Source: Arthrobacter sp. YD4
GTDB lineage: Bacteria; Actinomycetota; Actinomycetes; Actinomycetales; Micrococcaceae
DNA length: 64,000 nucleotides
Assembly (NCBI RefSeq): GCF_030410515.1
Contig: NZ_JAUHHD010000004.1
Coordinates: 62,001 to 126,000 of the forward strand
Direction of reading: 5' to 3'
A program made the position numbers and the translations under genes. Shown piece by piece: positions 34,658-43,945 of the stretch. The notes under the pieces were generated by a model. The model saw only the letters and a list, made by a program, of their open reading frames with translations, was not told where the DNA came from and ran no database searches. Within the stretch, counting starts at the first letter, position 1, and every line of letters begins with the position of its first letter.

Positions 34658-35854
34658 ATGAACCAGAACGCCATCACCCCGGTCATCCTCGGAGGCGCCC
34701 GCACCCCCTTCGGCCGCTTCCGCGGCGGCCTGTCCGCCTTCTCCTCCAGCGAGCTGGGTGCCCACGCCATCCGCGCCGCACTGGAGCGCACCGGCGTCGC
34801 CCCCGAACAGGTCGGCGCCGTGATCGTCGGCCAGGTCATCCAGGCCGGCGCGGGCCAGGGCCCCGCCCGGCAGGCCAGCCTCGCCGCCGGCATCGGCTGG
34901 GACGTCCCCACCGTCACCATCAACAAACTCTGCCTCTCCGGCCTCACCGCCGTGATCGACGCCGCCCGGATGATCCGCGCCGGGGAGGCCGACTTCATCG
35001 TCGCCGCCGGCCAGGAATCCATGACCAATGCCCCGCACCTGGTCCCCGGACTGCGCGCCGGCGTCGTTATCGGCGACGCGCCCATGCTCGATTCCCTCAA
35101 CCACGACGGCCTGCAGGACCCGGTCAGCGGCAAGCTGATGGGCGAGGCCACGGACGCCGGCAACGTCGAACGACAGATCAGCCGCGAGGAGCAGGACGCC
35201 GTCGCGGCCCGCTCGCACCAGCGCGCCGAGGCCGCCCGCGCCGCCGGGATCCTCGCCGAGGAAATCGCCCCGATCGAGGTGCCCCAGCGGAAGGGCCCGG
35301 CCCTGACCCTGGAACACGACGAGGGAATCCGCGCCGACACCACCGCCGAGTCCCTCGCGCAGCTGCGCCCGGCGTTCTCCAAGGACGCCGCCGCCACCAT
35401 CACCGCCGGCTCCGCCTCACCGCTCTCCGACGGCGCCGCGGCCCTCGTCATCGCCAGCAAGGAAGCCGCGATCGCCGCCGGCCTGGAGTGGATCGCCGAG
35501 ATCGGCGCCCACGGCCAGACCGCCGGTCCGGACGGCTCCCTGCACTCCCAGCCGGCGCGGGCCATCGACCGTGCCCTCGCCCAGGAGGGACTGCACGCCA
35601 AGGACCTGGACCTGGTGGAAATCAACGAGGCCTTCGCCTCCGTGCTGATCCAGTCCGCCAACGACCTGGGCATCGACACCGACGTCGTCAACGCCGAAGG
35701 CGGCGCGATCGCCCTTGGCCACCCCGTCGGCGCCTCCGGGGCCCGCCTGGTCCTGCACCAGGCACTCGCCCTGAAGCGCCGCGGCGGCGGCACCGGCGTC
35801 GTCGCCCTCTGCGGCGGCGGCGGCCAGGGCGACGCCCTGGTCCTCAAAGCCTAA
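34658..35854 (+). CDS. Acetyl-CoA C-acyltransferase (thiolase)
   Basis: Thiolase of 398 residues that splits or condenses acyl-CoAs. Nucleophile is C92 in TINKLCLSGLTAV, with NEAFA, H355 in GHPVGASGARLV and the general acid C385 in ALCGGGGQGDA. It is of standard length. ATG 34658 follows ACCAAAGGACCC. Together with the dehydrogenase upstream and the acyl-CoA ligase 27 bp downstream it forms a fatty-acid or dicarboxylate degradation unit. Confidence 0.93.
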   Translation: MNQNAITPVILGGARTPFGRFRGGLSAFSSSELGAHAIRAALERTGVAPEQVGAVIVGQVIQAGAGQGPARQASLAAGIGWDVPTVTINKLCLSGLTAVIDAARMIRAGEADFIVAAGQESMTNAPHLVPGLRAGVVIGDAPMLDSLNHDGLQDPVSGKLMGEATDAGNVERQISREEQDAVAARSHQRAEAARAAGILAEEIAPIEVPQRKGPALTLEHDEGIRADTTAESLAQLRPAFSKDAAATITAGSASPLSDGAAALVIASKEAAIAAGLEWIAEIGAHGQTAGPDGSLHSQPARAIDRALAQEGLHAKDLDLVEINEAFASVLIQSANDLGIDTDVVNAEGGAIALGHPVGASGARLVLHQALALKRRGGGTGVVALCGGGGQGDALVLKA

Positions 35855-35881
35855 CCACCCCCTCCGACGAAGAAGCAGGCC

Positions 35882-37441
35882 ATGACCAACACCACCAGCG
35901 GCGACGGTTTCGCCACCATTTCCGTCGCGGCAATCCTGGCGGAGTCCGCCCGCCGCTCCCCGGACCGGACGGCTCTGATCGTCGGGGAGGACCGGACCAG
36001 CTACGGCGATCTCTGGCGGCAGACCCGGGAGTACGCCGGCGCGCTGCGGGCCCGCGGCATCGGCCGGGGCGACGCGGTCGCCGTGCTGATCCCGAACGTG
36101 CCGGACTTCGCCCGCGTGTACTACGCGGTGCTGGCCCTCGGCGCGATCGTGGTGCCGGTGCACGCCCTGCTCAAGGCCCGCGAAATCGAGTACGTCCTGC
36201 AGGACAGCGGCGCGCGGCTGATGATCTGCGCGGACGCCCTCCTGGGCGAGGGCGCCGCCGGGGCCGCGGCTAGCGGCGTCGACGTCCTGACGGTCATGTC
36301 GCCCGAGGGCGGGGACCTGCCCCGGCTCGAGGCGGAGGCCGCCGCGGCGGAACCGATCCGCAGCTACGAACCCTGCCGGCCCTCGGACACGGCCACGATC
36401 CTCTACACCTCCGGCACCACGGGTAAGCCCAAGGGTGCGCTGGGGACGCACTTCGCGCTGGTGGAGCAGACCTCCGTGATCCTGACCAGCGTGATGGACT
36501 TCAAGCCCGGGGACGTGCTGTTCGGCGGCCTGCCGCTCTTCCACACCTTCGGCCAGACGGTGGTCCTGAACGCCGGGCTACGCGCGGGCGCCACCGTGGT
36601 GCTGCTGCCGCGGTTCACCGGCCAGGGCGCCTTGGAGCTGGTGGCCAAGCATAAGGTCAACGTCTTCGTCGGGGTGCCCACCATGTACGTGGCGCTGCTG
36701 GAGGCCGCGAAGTCGACGTCGGTGCGGCCGGCGGATCTGCGCTACGGCATCTCCGGCGGGGCGTCGCTGCCGCTGGCGGTGATGGACCGGTTCCGCGACG
36801 TGTTCGGCATCGAAATCCACGAGGGCTACGGGCTGACCGAGACCTCGCCGGTGGCGGCGTTCAACCACGTCGGTATGACGCCGCGGCCGGGCACCATCGG
36901 CATCCCTATCTGGGGCGTGGACATCGAGATCGCCCGGGCCGAGACCGTGGAGAGCATCGAACTGCTGCCCAACGGCGAACTCGGCGAACTGGTTGTCCGC
37001 GGCCACCTGCTGATGAAGGGCTACCTGAACCGGCCCGAGGCCACCGCGGAGGCCGTGGTCGACGGCTGGTTCCGCACCGGCGACCTGGGCACCAAGGATG
37101 ACGAGGGCTACCTCACCATCGTGGACCGCAAGAAGGACATGATCATCCGCAACGGCTACAACGTCTACCCGCGGGAGGTCGAGGAGCTGCTGCTGACCCA
37201 CCCGCAGGTGGTCAGCGCCGCCGTCTACGGCGTCCCGCACGAGGTCCACGGCCAGGAGGTTGCCGCGGCGATCGTGCTCGACGCCGGGGCCACGGTCACG
37301 GAAGCGGAACTGGTTGAGTTCGCCAGCTCGCAGCTGGCCGCCTACAAGTACCCGCGCATCATTCGACTGCTGAGCGAACTGCCGCTGGGTCCCAGCGGCA
37401 AGATCCTCAAGCGCGAACTCGCCGCCGACCCGGCGGTATAG
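35882..37441 (+). CDS. Acyl-CoA synthetase (AMP-binding)
   Basis: A 519-residue acid--CoA ligase. Motifs include the P-loop-like ILYTSGTTGKPKGA, GYGLTETSPVAAFNH, WFRTGDLG, IIRNGYNVYPREVEELL, and the terminal catalytic lysine in LGPSGKILKREL. It is closest in layout to long-chain or aromatic acid CoA ligases. It ends the TetR-associated operon and meets the converging MFS gene in TAGGCGCCTA. It supplies the activated substrate for the upstream dehydrogenase and thiolase. Confidence 0.9.
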   Translation: MTNTTSGDGFATISVAAILAESARRSPDRTALIVGEDRTSYGDLWRQTREYAGALRARGIGRGDAVAVLIPNVPDFARVYYAVLALGAIVVPVHALLKAREIEYVLQDSGARLMICADALLGEGAAGAAASGVDVLTVMSPEGGDLPRLEAEAAAAEPIRSYEPCRPSDTATILYTSGTTGKPKGALGTHFALVEQTSVILTSVMDFKPGDVLFGGLPLFHTFGQTVVLNAGLRAGATVVLLPRFTGQGALELVAKHKVNVFVGVPTMYVALLEAAKSTSVRPADLRYGISGGASLPLAVMDRFRDVFGIEIHEGYGLTETSPVAAFNHVGMTPRPGTIGIPIWGVDIEIARAETVESIELLPNGELGELVVRGHLLMKGYLNRPEATAEAVVDGWFRTGDLGTKDDEGYLTIVDRKKDMIIRNGYNVYPREVEELLLTHPQVVSAAVYGVPHEVHGQEVAAAIVLDAGATVTEAELVEFASSQLAAYKYPRIIRLLSELPLGPSGKILKRELAADPAV

Positions 37442-37445
37442 GCGC

Positions 37446-38723
37446 CTACGCCGACGCGGCGGGCCGCCCCGCGCCGGAACGCAGCAGCGGGATAAAGACC
37501 AGCAGGGCGGCCACCTGGGTGGCGATCGTGAAGACCGCCAGCCCCGCCGGGGACGAGGCGTACAGGGCGCCGATGATGGTCGAGCCCGCGAGCCAGGCAA
37601 GGCCATAGACGGCGGTGAAAATCCCGTACCACGTGCCGCGCCGGGCGGCCGGGACCAGGTCCGCGACGGCGGCGCGCAGGGTGGATTCGTGGATGCCCAG
37701 GGCCGCGCCCCAGACCGCCGCGCCGGCCCACACCAGGGCGGGCGAATCCGAAAAAGACAGGAACGGCACGGCGGCGGTGAGCGGCAAAGCCACCAGCAGC
37801 CCGCGCAATCCGATCCGGTCGTACAGCGCACCCGAGGCCAGCGCCGCCAAGGCCGCAGCGCCCATCGACACGGCGTAGGTCACGGGGATCAGCCCAGGCG
37901 CCAGCACCTTCTCCACCTCCAGATGGTAGGAGACCACGCCGAAGGTGGAGAACCCGAACATGGACACGGCGGTGAAGCCGCTGTACCACCAGAACCGGGC
38001 CGGCAACGGCGTGCGGACGGCCGGTGCGGCGGGCACCGCCACGGGAACGGTTGCGTTGGCGAGTTCGCCGTCGCCGGCGAGCCCGGCGTCGAACCGCTCG
38101 GGGGCCGGGACGAAACGCCGGAGCAGGACGACCGCGGCGATCGCCAGCGCGCCGGGGATGGCGAGGACGCCGAATCCCAGCTGGTAGCCGGAGACCGCGA
38201 TCATCAGGCTGACCAGGAGCGGGCCCACCAGGGCGCCGGACTGGTCCAGCGCCTCGTGGATCGCGAACGCGCGGCCGCGGCCCAGCGTCGCCCCGGCGTG
38301 GGAGAGCATGGTGTCGCGCGCGGGGGTGCGGACGGCCTTGCCGAAGCGTTCGGTGATCACCAGGGCGGAGGCCTGCCAGAGGGACCCGGCGAGGGCCAGC
38401 AGCGGGACGGCGACGGCGGTCAGGGCGTACCCTGCGATGGTCAGCGGCCAGTACTTGCGCGTGCGGTCAGCCAGCGGCCCGGTTCCGAGCCGGAGGACCA
38501 GCGCCACTGCCTCGCCGACGCCGGTGATGAAGCCGACCATCACGGCGCTGGCGCCGAGGGTGGCCAGGTATGGGCCGGTGATGGCGCGGGCGCCCTCGTA
38601 GACGACGTCGGCCAGCATGCTGACCACGCCGAAGGACAGGACGAAGCCCATCGGGCCGAACCGGTTTCCGCGGCGCTCGGCCGTTACCGGCTGGGCCTGT
38701 GCCGGCTGGCCGGACGCGCTCAC
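37446..38723 (-). CDS. MFS transporter of the fluoride operon
   Basis: Major-facilitator protein of 425 residues with about 12 helices and a long central loop. The MFS signature GTGPLADRTRKYWPL lies after helix 2, with TERFGKAVRTPARDTMLSHA and SGALYDRIGLRGL in later loops. The RTPARDTMLSHA type of sequence is common in actinobacterial drug- or unknown-substrate MFS proteins. GTG 38723 overlaps the crcB stop (GTGA). It is the last gene of a four-gene transcript headed by a fluoride aptamer. Export of fluoride, or relief of metabolite stress caused by it, is inference. Confidence 0.88.
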   Translation of the reverse strand: MSASGQPAQAQPVTAERRGNRFGPMGFVLSFGVVSMLADVVYEGARAITGPYLATLGASAVMVGFITGVGEAVALVLRLGTGPLADRTRKYWPLTIAGYALTAVAVPLLALAGSLWQASALVITERFGKAVRTPARDTMLSHAGATLGRGRAFAIHEALDQSGALVGPLLVSLMIAVSGYQLGFGVLAIPGALAIAAVVLLRRFVPAPERFDAGLAGDGELANATVPVAVPAAPAVRTPLPARFWWYSGFTAVSMFGFSTFGVVSYHLEVEKVLAPGLIPVTYAVSMGAAALAALASGALYDRIGLRGLLVALPLTAAVPFLSFSDSPALVWAGAAVWGAALGIHESTLRAAVADLVPAARRGTWYGIFTAVYGLAWLAGSTIIGALYASSPAGLAVFTIATQVAALLVFIPLLRSGAGRPAASA

Positions 38724-39097
38724 AGCAGCCCGCCAAGGACCAGGCCGCCGGCGGCCGCACCGACCGCGGCGAGGGCCGTGCCAAGGCCGTTGACCAGCGC
38801 CAGCCCGGACCGGCCGGACTGGACCAGGCGCACGGTCTCGAAGCTGGCGGTGCTGAAGGTGGTGTAGCCGCCCAGGAACCCGGTCCCGGCAATGAGCTGG
38901 AGTTCCGGCGGTGCGGCGTGGGCTCCGACGGCCCCGGCAATCAGGCCGAGGAGGAAGGAGCCGGTGACGTTAATGACGATCGTGGCCACGGGAAGGGCGG
39001 CGCGGACCCGGCTGCGGATCAGTCCGTCCAGCAGGAACCGGGAGGCGGCGCCGAGGCCCCCGGCCAGGCCCAGCAGGGCGACGGTGACCAGGCTCAT
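38720..39097 (-). CDS. crcB: Fluoride channel subunit CrcB/FluC (first paralogue)
   Basis: Four-helix fluoride-specific channel protein of 125 residues. Motifs are GGLGAASRFLLDG, the pore/structural TIVINVTGSFLLG (Asn) and GTGFLGGYTTFSTASFE with the aromatic fluoride box. Paired non-identical subunits encoded in tandem often form heterodimers. ATG 39097 overlaps the stop of the other crcB (ATGA). It lies in the fluoride-riboswitch operon. Function, export of F-, is established for the family. Confidence 0.93.
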   Translation of the reverse strand: MSLVTVALLGLAGGLGAASRFLLDGLIRSRVRAALPVATIVINVTGSFLLGLIAGAVGAHAAPPELQLIAGTGFLGGYTTFSTASFETVRLVQSGRSGLALVNGLGTALAAVGAAAGGLVLGGLL

Positions 39098-39609
39098 GCG
39101 GACGCCCCCTTCCGCGCGGAGGCCAGGCGGATGCCGGCGAAGGTGGCGAGGAAACCGCCCACCAGGGAGGCTCCCACGTACGCCAGCGCGTCAAGGGAAC
39201 GGCCGGCGGCGAGCAGTCCGTTGCTTTCCAGGGCCAGGGTGCTGTACGTGGTGAAGGCGCCCATGAACCCGGTGCCAAGGAGCAGCCGCATGACGCGGAG
39301 CCGTCCGGCGTCGGGGCCGCGGCGGATCAGGGCCTCCAGCAGCAGGCCCAGCAGGAACGCCCCCGCCAGATTGATCACGAGGGTGGGCAGCGGCCAGCCG
39401 CCGGGGGCGGGCAGGATGGAGCCGAGGCCGTAGCGGGCCAGCGTTCCGGCGATCCCGCCGGCCACCACCAGCAGCAGGAAGCCCGGGTGCAGGTGCAGCG
39501 GTCGCCGGCTGTGTGCCGGCTCCTGCGCGGGGTGCCCGGGGCCGGACGCCGCGGCGTCGGTGCCGTCCGGCCGGGCGGCGGGGACGGTGTCCGGGGTGCG
39601 GGGTTCCAT
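39094..39609 (-). CDS. crcB: Fluoride channel subunit CrcB/FluC (second paralogue, N-terminally extended)
   Basis: A 171-residue CrcB homologue with the canonical helices: GIAGTLARYGLGS, TLVINLAGAFLLG and GTGFMGAFTTYSTLALE. About 45 residues of Pro/Ala/Asp-rich sequence precede the first helix, unlike the 125-residue partner. It starts at ATG 39609, sharing one base with the stop of the universal-stress gene (TAATG). It is probably a heterodimer partner of the other CrcB. The extension could interact with cytoplasmic factors, but no motif is recognised. Confidence 0.92.
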   Translation of the reverse strand: MEPRTPDTVPAARPDGTDAAASGPGHPAQEPAHSRRPLHLHPGFLLLVVAGGIAGTLARYGLGSILPAPGGWPLPTLVINLAGAFLLGLLLEALIRRGPDAGRLRVMRLLLGTGFMGAFTTYSTLALESNGLLAAGRSLDALAYVGASLVGGFLATFAGIRLASARKGASA

Positions 39610-40205
39610 TACCGGCCCTCCCGTGCGTGGTGCCGGGGCTGCGGGGCGAGCGGGACCACCAGGACAGGGCGGTGCTGGCGGTGGGTCAGGTGCACAGCCA
39701 CCGAGCCGACCAGCAGCTCCTCGAAGCGGGCGCCGAGGCCACGCTCCCGCGTCCCGACGACGATGATCGAGGCGCCGCTGGCCTCGGCGAGCCGGGCGAG
39801 TGCCCGCGCGGGGTCCCCGGCCAGGGCGACGAAGGACCAAGGCACGCCGCCGGCGTCCAGGGTCTCCCCCAGGCTGGTCTTCAGCGCCGCGGCGATCCCC
39901 TCGACGTCGTCGTCGATGCCGTCGGGATCGATCGGCCGGGCGCCGCTGGGATCACCAGGACGGCGGCCGGCGGGGTCATCGGCGAGGTAGCTGGTGACGT
40001 CCACGTAGGCACAGATCAGGGGAACACCCAGGCTGAGCGCAAGCTCGGCGGCCCGGTGGGCGACGGCCGGTGGCTGGCCCGGGACCGCGCCCATGACCAC
40101 GGGCCCGGCGATGCGATCGATGGAGCCGGAAGTGTGTCCGGACGCGGCGTGCTGCCCTCCGGCGGCGGGGTCCGCCGGACCGGGGACGGGTCCTGTTGGT
40201 GTCAT
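39609..40205 (-). CDS. Universal stress protein of the fluoride operon
   Basis: UspA-fold protein of 198 residues, first gene behind the fluoride aptamer. It carries a GAVPGQPPAVAHRAAELALSLG opening, LICAYVDV and the nucleotide-binding G-x2-G-x9-G-(S/T)-like segment SIIVVGTRERGLG..LLVGSVAVHL. ATG 40205 has AGGAG nine bases upstream. It may bind ATP and report stress. Its link to fluoride is positional: it is the promoter-proximal member of usp-crcB-crcB-MFS. Confidence 0.85.
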   Translation of the reverse strand: MTPTGPVPGPADPAAGGQHAASGHTSGSIDRIAGPVVMGAVPGQPPAVAHRAAELALSLGVPLICAYVDVTSYLADDPAGRRPGDPSGARPIDPDGIDDDVEGIAAALKTSLGETLDAGGVPWSFVALAGDPARALARLAEASGASIIVVGTRERGLGARFEELLVGSVAVHLTHRQHRPVLVVPLAPQPRHHAREGR

Positions 40206-40284
40206 GATGCTCCTGTCCTGTGGCGTCTGTGTGAGGCGTCGCGGCGACGCGGCTGTCAGCACGGGTCACCCACCTTCGTTGGTG

Positions 40285-40365
40285 CAAAGGCAGGAACCAT
40301 CAGCCAGGAGGCGGTTCGAACGGGGTGCGGAGTGCAGGCCGTTCCGGCGGGATCCATCGCCGTGT
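40285..40365 (-). ncRNA. Fluoride riboswitch (crcB motif)
   Basis: On the reverse strand the stretch shows the crcB-motif landmarks: GGCGATGGATCCCGCC (near 40361-40346), AACGGCC directly after it and GGCTGATGGTTCCTGCC (40305-40289). The consensus is GGnGAUGG..CnCC-AAC-GCC then GCUGAUGnnnCC. The GGAUCC/GGUUCC pseudoknot helix has one U-U mismatch, and the internal loop is longer than average. A GCGTCGC-G-GCGACGC hairpin (40236-40250) lies before the usp ribosome site and may be the expression platform. The rest of the 309-bp gap up to arfB (40366-40514) shows nothing I recognise. Confidence 0.85.
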
Positions 40366-40514
40366 TCAGAGATTACACGCCGTACCCGGAACCGCGCCAC
40401 GCCGCAGCGCAGGGCGGAGCGCCGGGTGAGGGGCCCGACGGCGGCGGGCGCGGCGCCGGGTCGTCCCGCCAATCGTTCCGCCGACGGCCGCGAGTTCTGT
40501 GACACGCTGGTGGC

Positions 40515-40937
40515 ATGGACCTGGAGGTGAACAATTCCCTGACGATCCCGGCGTCGGAACTGCGCTGGCGGTTCTCGCGTTCCTCCGGCCCCGGCGGCCA
40601 GCACGTGAACACCTCGGACAGCCGGGTGGAATTGTCCTGGGACGTCACCGGATCGCCCTCGCTGCGGGAGGACCAGCGGGAGTTGTTGGGCCGCCGGTTG
40701 GAAGGCCGGCTGACCGGCGGTGTCCTGACCGTCGCCGCGTCCGAGCGCCGGTCCCAGCTCCGCAACCGGGAGGCCGCCGCAGCCCGCCTTGTCCACCTGG
40801 TGGCGGAGGCACTGGCGCCCGGACCCGCCGCCCGGCGCAAAACCTCGCCCACCCGCGGCTCCACCCGGCGGCGGCTGGCCGGGAAGAAACTGCGCTCCGC
40901 GACGAAGCAGCAGCGCCGCCGGCCCAGCGCCGAGTAG
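40515..40937 (+). CDS. arfB: Alternative ribosome-rescue factor ArfB (YaeJ)
   Basis: Peptidyl-tRNA hydrolase that frees stalled non-stop ribosomes. The 140 residues have the RF1-like catalytic GGQ at positions 27-29 (SGPGGQHVNTSDSRVEL), the conserved SQLRNREAA segment and a long basic tail (KTSPTRGSTRRRLAGKKL) that enters the mRNA channel. This order and length match E. coli YaeJ. ATG 40515 is used. It is divergent from the fluoride operon. Confidence 0.93.
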   Translation: MDLEVNNSLTIPASELRWRFSRSSGPGGQHVNTSDSRVELSWDVTGSPSLREDQRELLGRRLEGRLTGGVLTVAASERRSQLRNREAAAARLVHLVAEALAPGPAARRKTSPTRGSTRRRLAGKKLRSATKQQRRRPSAE

Positions 40938-41108
40938 CCGGCGAGACGCCCATAAGTTTCGGGCCACCGAAATTCAAGGGGAACTCACAGCCTTCACGCG
41001 GGAGCGGAGCCTCCGCGGCATGGCACAGTTTTTGAACCGGGTATCCCGTTGCTCCCCCACCCGGAGGCGCGGAAACGGGTTCCCCGGCGGTCCCGAGAGG
41101 AGCTGACC

Positions 41109-42215
41109 GTGACCCTGCTTTCCCACCGGAGCGCGCACCGGAGTCGGCGCCGCAGTGCCGCACGGATCGCCTTCCTGCTCGCCCTGCTTCTCACCGCGGT
41201 CACGGCCTGCCAGCCTCCCGCCGCCGCGCCCCAACGGACCGGCACTCCCGGGCACATCTTCGTGATCAACCTCGAAAACAAAGGCTTCGACCGGGTCTGG
41301 GGCAACGGCTCCCCCGCCCCGTACCTCTCCGGCACCCTGCGCGCCCAGGGCGTCCTGCTGGACAGCTACTACGGCGTCTCCCACAACTCGCTGCCGAATT
41401 ACCTGGCCCAGATCTCCGGCCAGCCGCCGAACAGCAGCACCGAACATGACTGCCACACGTACACGCCCTTCAGCGGCACGGGGCTGGACTCCCAGGGCCA
41501 ACTGCTGGGCGACGGGTGCCTTTTCCCGGCCGAGGTTCCCACCCTCGCCGGGCAACTGGACGCGGCGCACAAGACCTGGCGCGGCTACATGGAGGACATG
41601 GCCACCCCGTGCGAGCACCCGCAACCGGACGCCGTCGACACCCACGTCGCCGCCACCGCCGGGGACCAGTACGCCACCCGGCACAACCCGTTCGTCTACT
41701 TCCGCTCCATCACGGACGGCTCCGGCTGCGGCCGGAACGTCGTCAACTACTCGGCGCTGGCGCACGACCTCTCCTCCGCCGCCACCACCCCCAACCTGTC
41801 CTACATCACGCCAAACCTCTGCCACGACGGCCACGACAGCCCCTGCGTGGACGGAACCGCCGGCGGCCTGGGCACGGCGGATGAGTGGCTGAAGAGCCAG
41901 GTCCCGGCGATCCTCGCCTCCCCCGCCTACCAGCAGGACGGGATGCTGGTGATCACCTTCGACGAGGCCGACGGCGGCGCCGTCGGACCGTCGTCGGGCG
42001 TCACCGGCGGCACGGCGGGAGGCAAGGTCGGGGCCCTGGTGCTCTCGCCGTTCACGGTCCCGGGCGGCAGCTCGGACCGGGCGTACAACCACTACAGCCT
42101 GCTGGCCAGCATGGAGGACATCTTCGGCCTGCCCCGCCTGGCCGGCGCGGCCCAACCCGGCGTCAACGCCTTCGGCGGCGACGTCTACCGCTCCGGATCC
42201 CAGGGGCAGCCATGA
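41109..42215 (+). CDS. Secreted phosphoesterase/acid-phosphatase-like lipoprotein
   Basis: A 368-residue exported member of the phosphoesterase (PLC/AcpA) family. Signal peptide ends with LLTAVTAC, a probable lipobox. Domain landmarks are [15 protein letters not shown] at the N-terminus, [17 protein letters not shown] with the nucleophile Ser/Asn region, [12 protein letters not shown], and [11 protein letters not shown] near the end. GTG 41109 lies behind GAGAGGAG. The next gene overlaps by four bases (ATGA) and belongs to the same broad family. Likely role is hydrolysis of organic phosphate outside the cell. Confidence 0.85.
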   Translation: MTLLSHRSAHRSRRRSAARIAFLLALLLTAVTACQPPAAAPQRTGTPGHIFVINLENKGFDRVWGNGSPAPYLSGTLRAQGVLLDSYYGVSHNSLPNYLAQISGQPPNSSTEHDCHTYTPFSGTGLDSQGQLLGDGCLFPAEVPTLAGQLDAAHKTWRGYMEDMATPCEHPQPDAVDTHVAATAGDQYATRHNPFVYFRSITDGSGCGRNVVNYSALAHDLSSAATTPNLSYITPNLCHDGHDSPCVDGTAGGLGTADEWLKSQVPAILASPAYQQDGMLVITFDEADGGAVGPSSGVTGGTAGGKVGALVLSPFTVPGGSSDRAYNHYSLLASMEDIFGLPRLAGAAQPGVNAFGGDVYRSGSQGQP

Positions 42216-43900
42216 GTCAGCGCACCCTCCGTGGCCGCCTCGGCCGGTTCGGGCGGCGCCGCCTGGTGATCGCCGCCGGCTCCACCGTGGCCCTGCTGGT
42301 GCTGGTGGCGGTGCTGGCCGGCGCCGGAGCGGGCGGCACCGGGCTGATCGGCAACGTCCTGGGCGGCCTCCAACTGCTGCAGGCGCCGCCCCAGGGCATC
42401 GCCAAGATCAAGCACGTGGTGATCATCACCCAGGAGAACCGGTCCTTCGACAGCTACTTCGGCACCTACCCCGGGGCGGACGGCATCCCCATGCAGGATG
42501 GGACGCCGTCGGTCTGCCTGCCCGATCCGGGCCGCGGCGGCTGCATCCGGCCGTACCACAACCCGGAGGTCAACAACGCGGGGGCACCGCACAGCCACTC
42601 CGACGAGGTCGCCGACGTCAACGGCGGGGCCATGGACGGCTTCGTGGCCCAGGCGGAGAAGGGGCTCTCCGGCTGCGCCGCCACGGCTGCGGCCTGCCAG
42701 TACAACACCAAGGCCACCGACGTGATGGGCTATCACGACGGCACCGACCTGCCGAACTATTGGGCCTACGCCCAGAACTTCACCCTGCAGGACCACCTCT
42801 TCGCCGCGGCATCGGCCTGGAGCCTGCCCGCCCACCTCTACCTGGTCTCGGAGTGGTCCGCCAAGTGCAGCAGGGCCGGGGACCCGTCGTCGTGCGTCAA
42901 CGAACTCCAGAACCCGGACAGCGGACCCGACCCGGAGATCATCCGCAACACCCTGATCGGCAAGTGCCAGACCGGCCTGGACCTGCAGCCCTGCCAGGAT
43001 GCCCTCAGGGCGGCGGGCATCAGCCCGGACCTGGCCACCGAGATCGATCAACTGATCAGCGCCAGCTGCAAGCCCACCGACTCCTACCCCAGCTGCCAGG
43101 CCGCGGTGGACGCCGCCCAGGTCCCGGCCGCGCTGAAGAAAAAGCTCAGCGACGCCGCCAAGAAGCTCGAGCTCCCCGACTACGCCTGGACGGACCTGAC
43201 CTACCTGCTCCACCAGCAGCACGTCCCGTGGGCCTACTACGTCTTCAACGGCACCGAACCGGACTGCCGGGACGACGCCGCGACCTGCGCCCCGGTGAAG
43301 CAGGACGCCAAGACGCCGGGCCTCTGGAACCCGCTGCTGTACTTCGACACGGTCAAGGAGGACGGCGAGCTGGGGAACATCCAGGCGCTGGGAAACTTTT
43401 ACGACGCCGCCAAGCAAGGCACCCTGCCGGCCGTCAGCTGGGTGGCGCCCACCGACAAGGTCAGCGAGCACGCCCCGGCCAGCATCAAGACCGGCCAGGC
43501 CTACGTGGCCGGCCTGGTCAACGCCGTCATGTCCGGACCGGACTGGGACAGCACCGCGATCTTCCTGACCTGGGACGACTGGGGCGGGTTCTACGACCAC
43601 GTTGCCCCGCCCGTGGCGGACGAAAACGGCTACGGCCTCCGGGTGCCCGGACTGATCATCAGCCCCTACGCCCGGAAGGGCTACATCGACCACCAGACCG
43701 CCAGCCACGACGCCTACATCAAGTTCATCGAGGACGACTTCCTGCACGGCCAGCGGATCGACCCCGGCACCGACGGGCGCCCTGACGGCCGGCCCAGCGT
43801 GCGGGAGACCAACCCCCTCCTGGGCGACCTGACCACGGCGTTCGACTTCAACCAGGCCCCGCAGCCGCCGCTTATCCTCTCGAACGCCGCGACCTACTGA
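42212..43900 (+). CDS. Phospholipase C/acid-phosphatase-family secreted enzyme
   Basis: A 562-residue enzyme with an N-terminal membrane anchor ([22 protein letters not shown]). The phosphoesterase domain begins with [21 protein letters not shown], a hallmark of bacterial PC-PLC/AcpA enzymes, and continues with [59 protein letters not shown] and [17 protein letters not shown]. The central insert has Cys pairs. ATG 42212 overlaps the preceding gene (ATGA). Together they look like a two-step secreted phosphoester-hydrolysis unit. Confidence 0.88.
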   Translation: MSQRTLRGRLGRFGRRRLVIAAGSTVALLVLVAVLAGAGAGGTGLIGNVLGGLQLLQAPPQGIAKIKHVVIITQENRSFDSYFGTYPGADGIPMQDGTPSVCLPDPGRGGCIRPYHNPEVNNAGAPHSHSDEVADVNGGAMDGFVAQAEKGLSGCAATAAACQYNTKATDVMGYHDGTDLPNYWAYAQNFTLQDHLFAAASAWSLPAHLYLVSEWSAKCSRAGDPSSCVNELQNPDSGPDPEIIRNTLIGKCQTGLDLQPCQDALRAAGISPDLATEIDQLISASCKPTDSYPSCQAAVDAAQVPAALKKKLSDAAKKLELPDYAWTDLTYLLHQQHVPWAYYVFNGTEPDCRDDAATCAPVKQDAKTPGLWNPLLYFDTVKEDGELGNIQALGNFYDAAKQGTLPAVSWVAPTDKVSEHAPASIKTGQAYVAGLVNAVMSGPDWDSTAIFLTWDDWGGFYDHVAPPVADENGYGLRVPGLIISPYARKGYIDHQTASHDAYIKFIEDDFLHGQRIDPGTDGRPDGRPSVRETNPLLGDLTTAFDFNQAPQPPLILSNAATY

Positions 43901-43945
43901 CGCGGGCGACAGGCCCGGGCTAGTGATTCGTGGCTCTGGACGGGC

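Noticed and set aside
40957..40972. TTTCGG-GCCA-CCGAAA hairpin after arfB
   Set aside because: Only six base pairs and no T tract; too weak to call a terminator.
40973..41108. Possible Pho-box-like direct repeat before the secreted phosphoesterases
   Set aside because: CTCAC/TTCAC strings occur, but spacing and sequence do not convincingly match a PhoP-type repeat.
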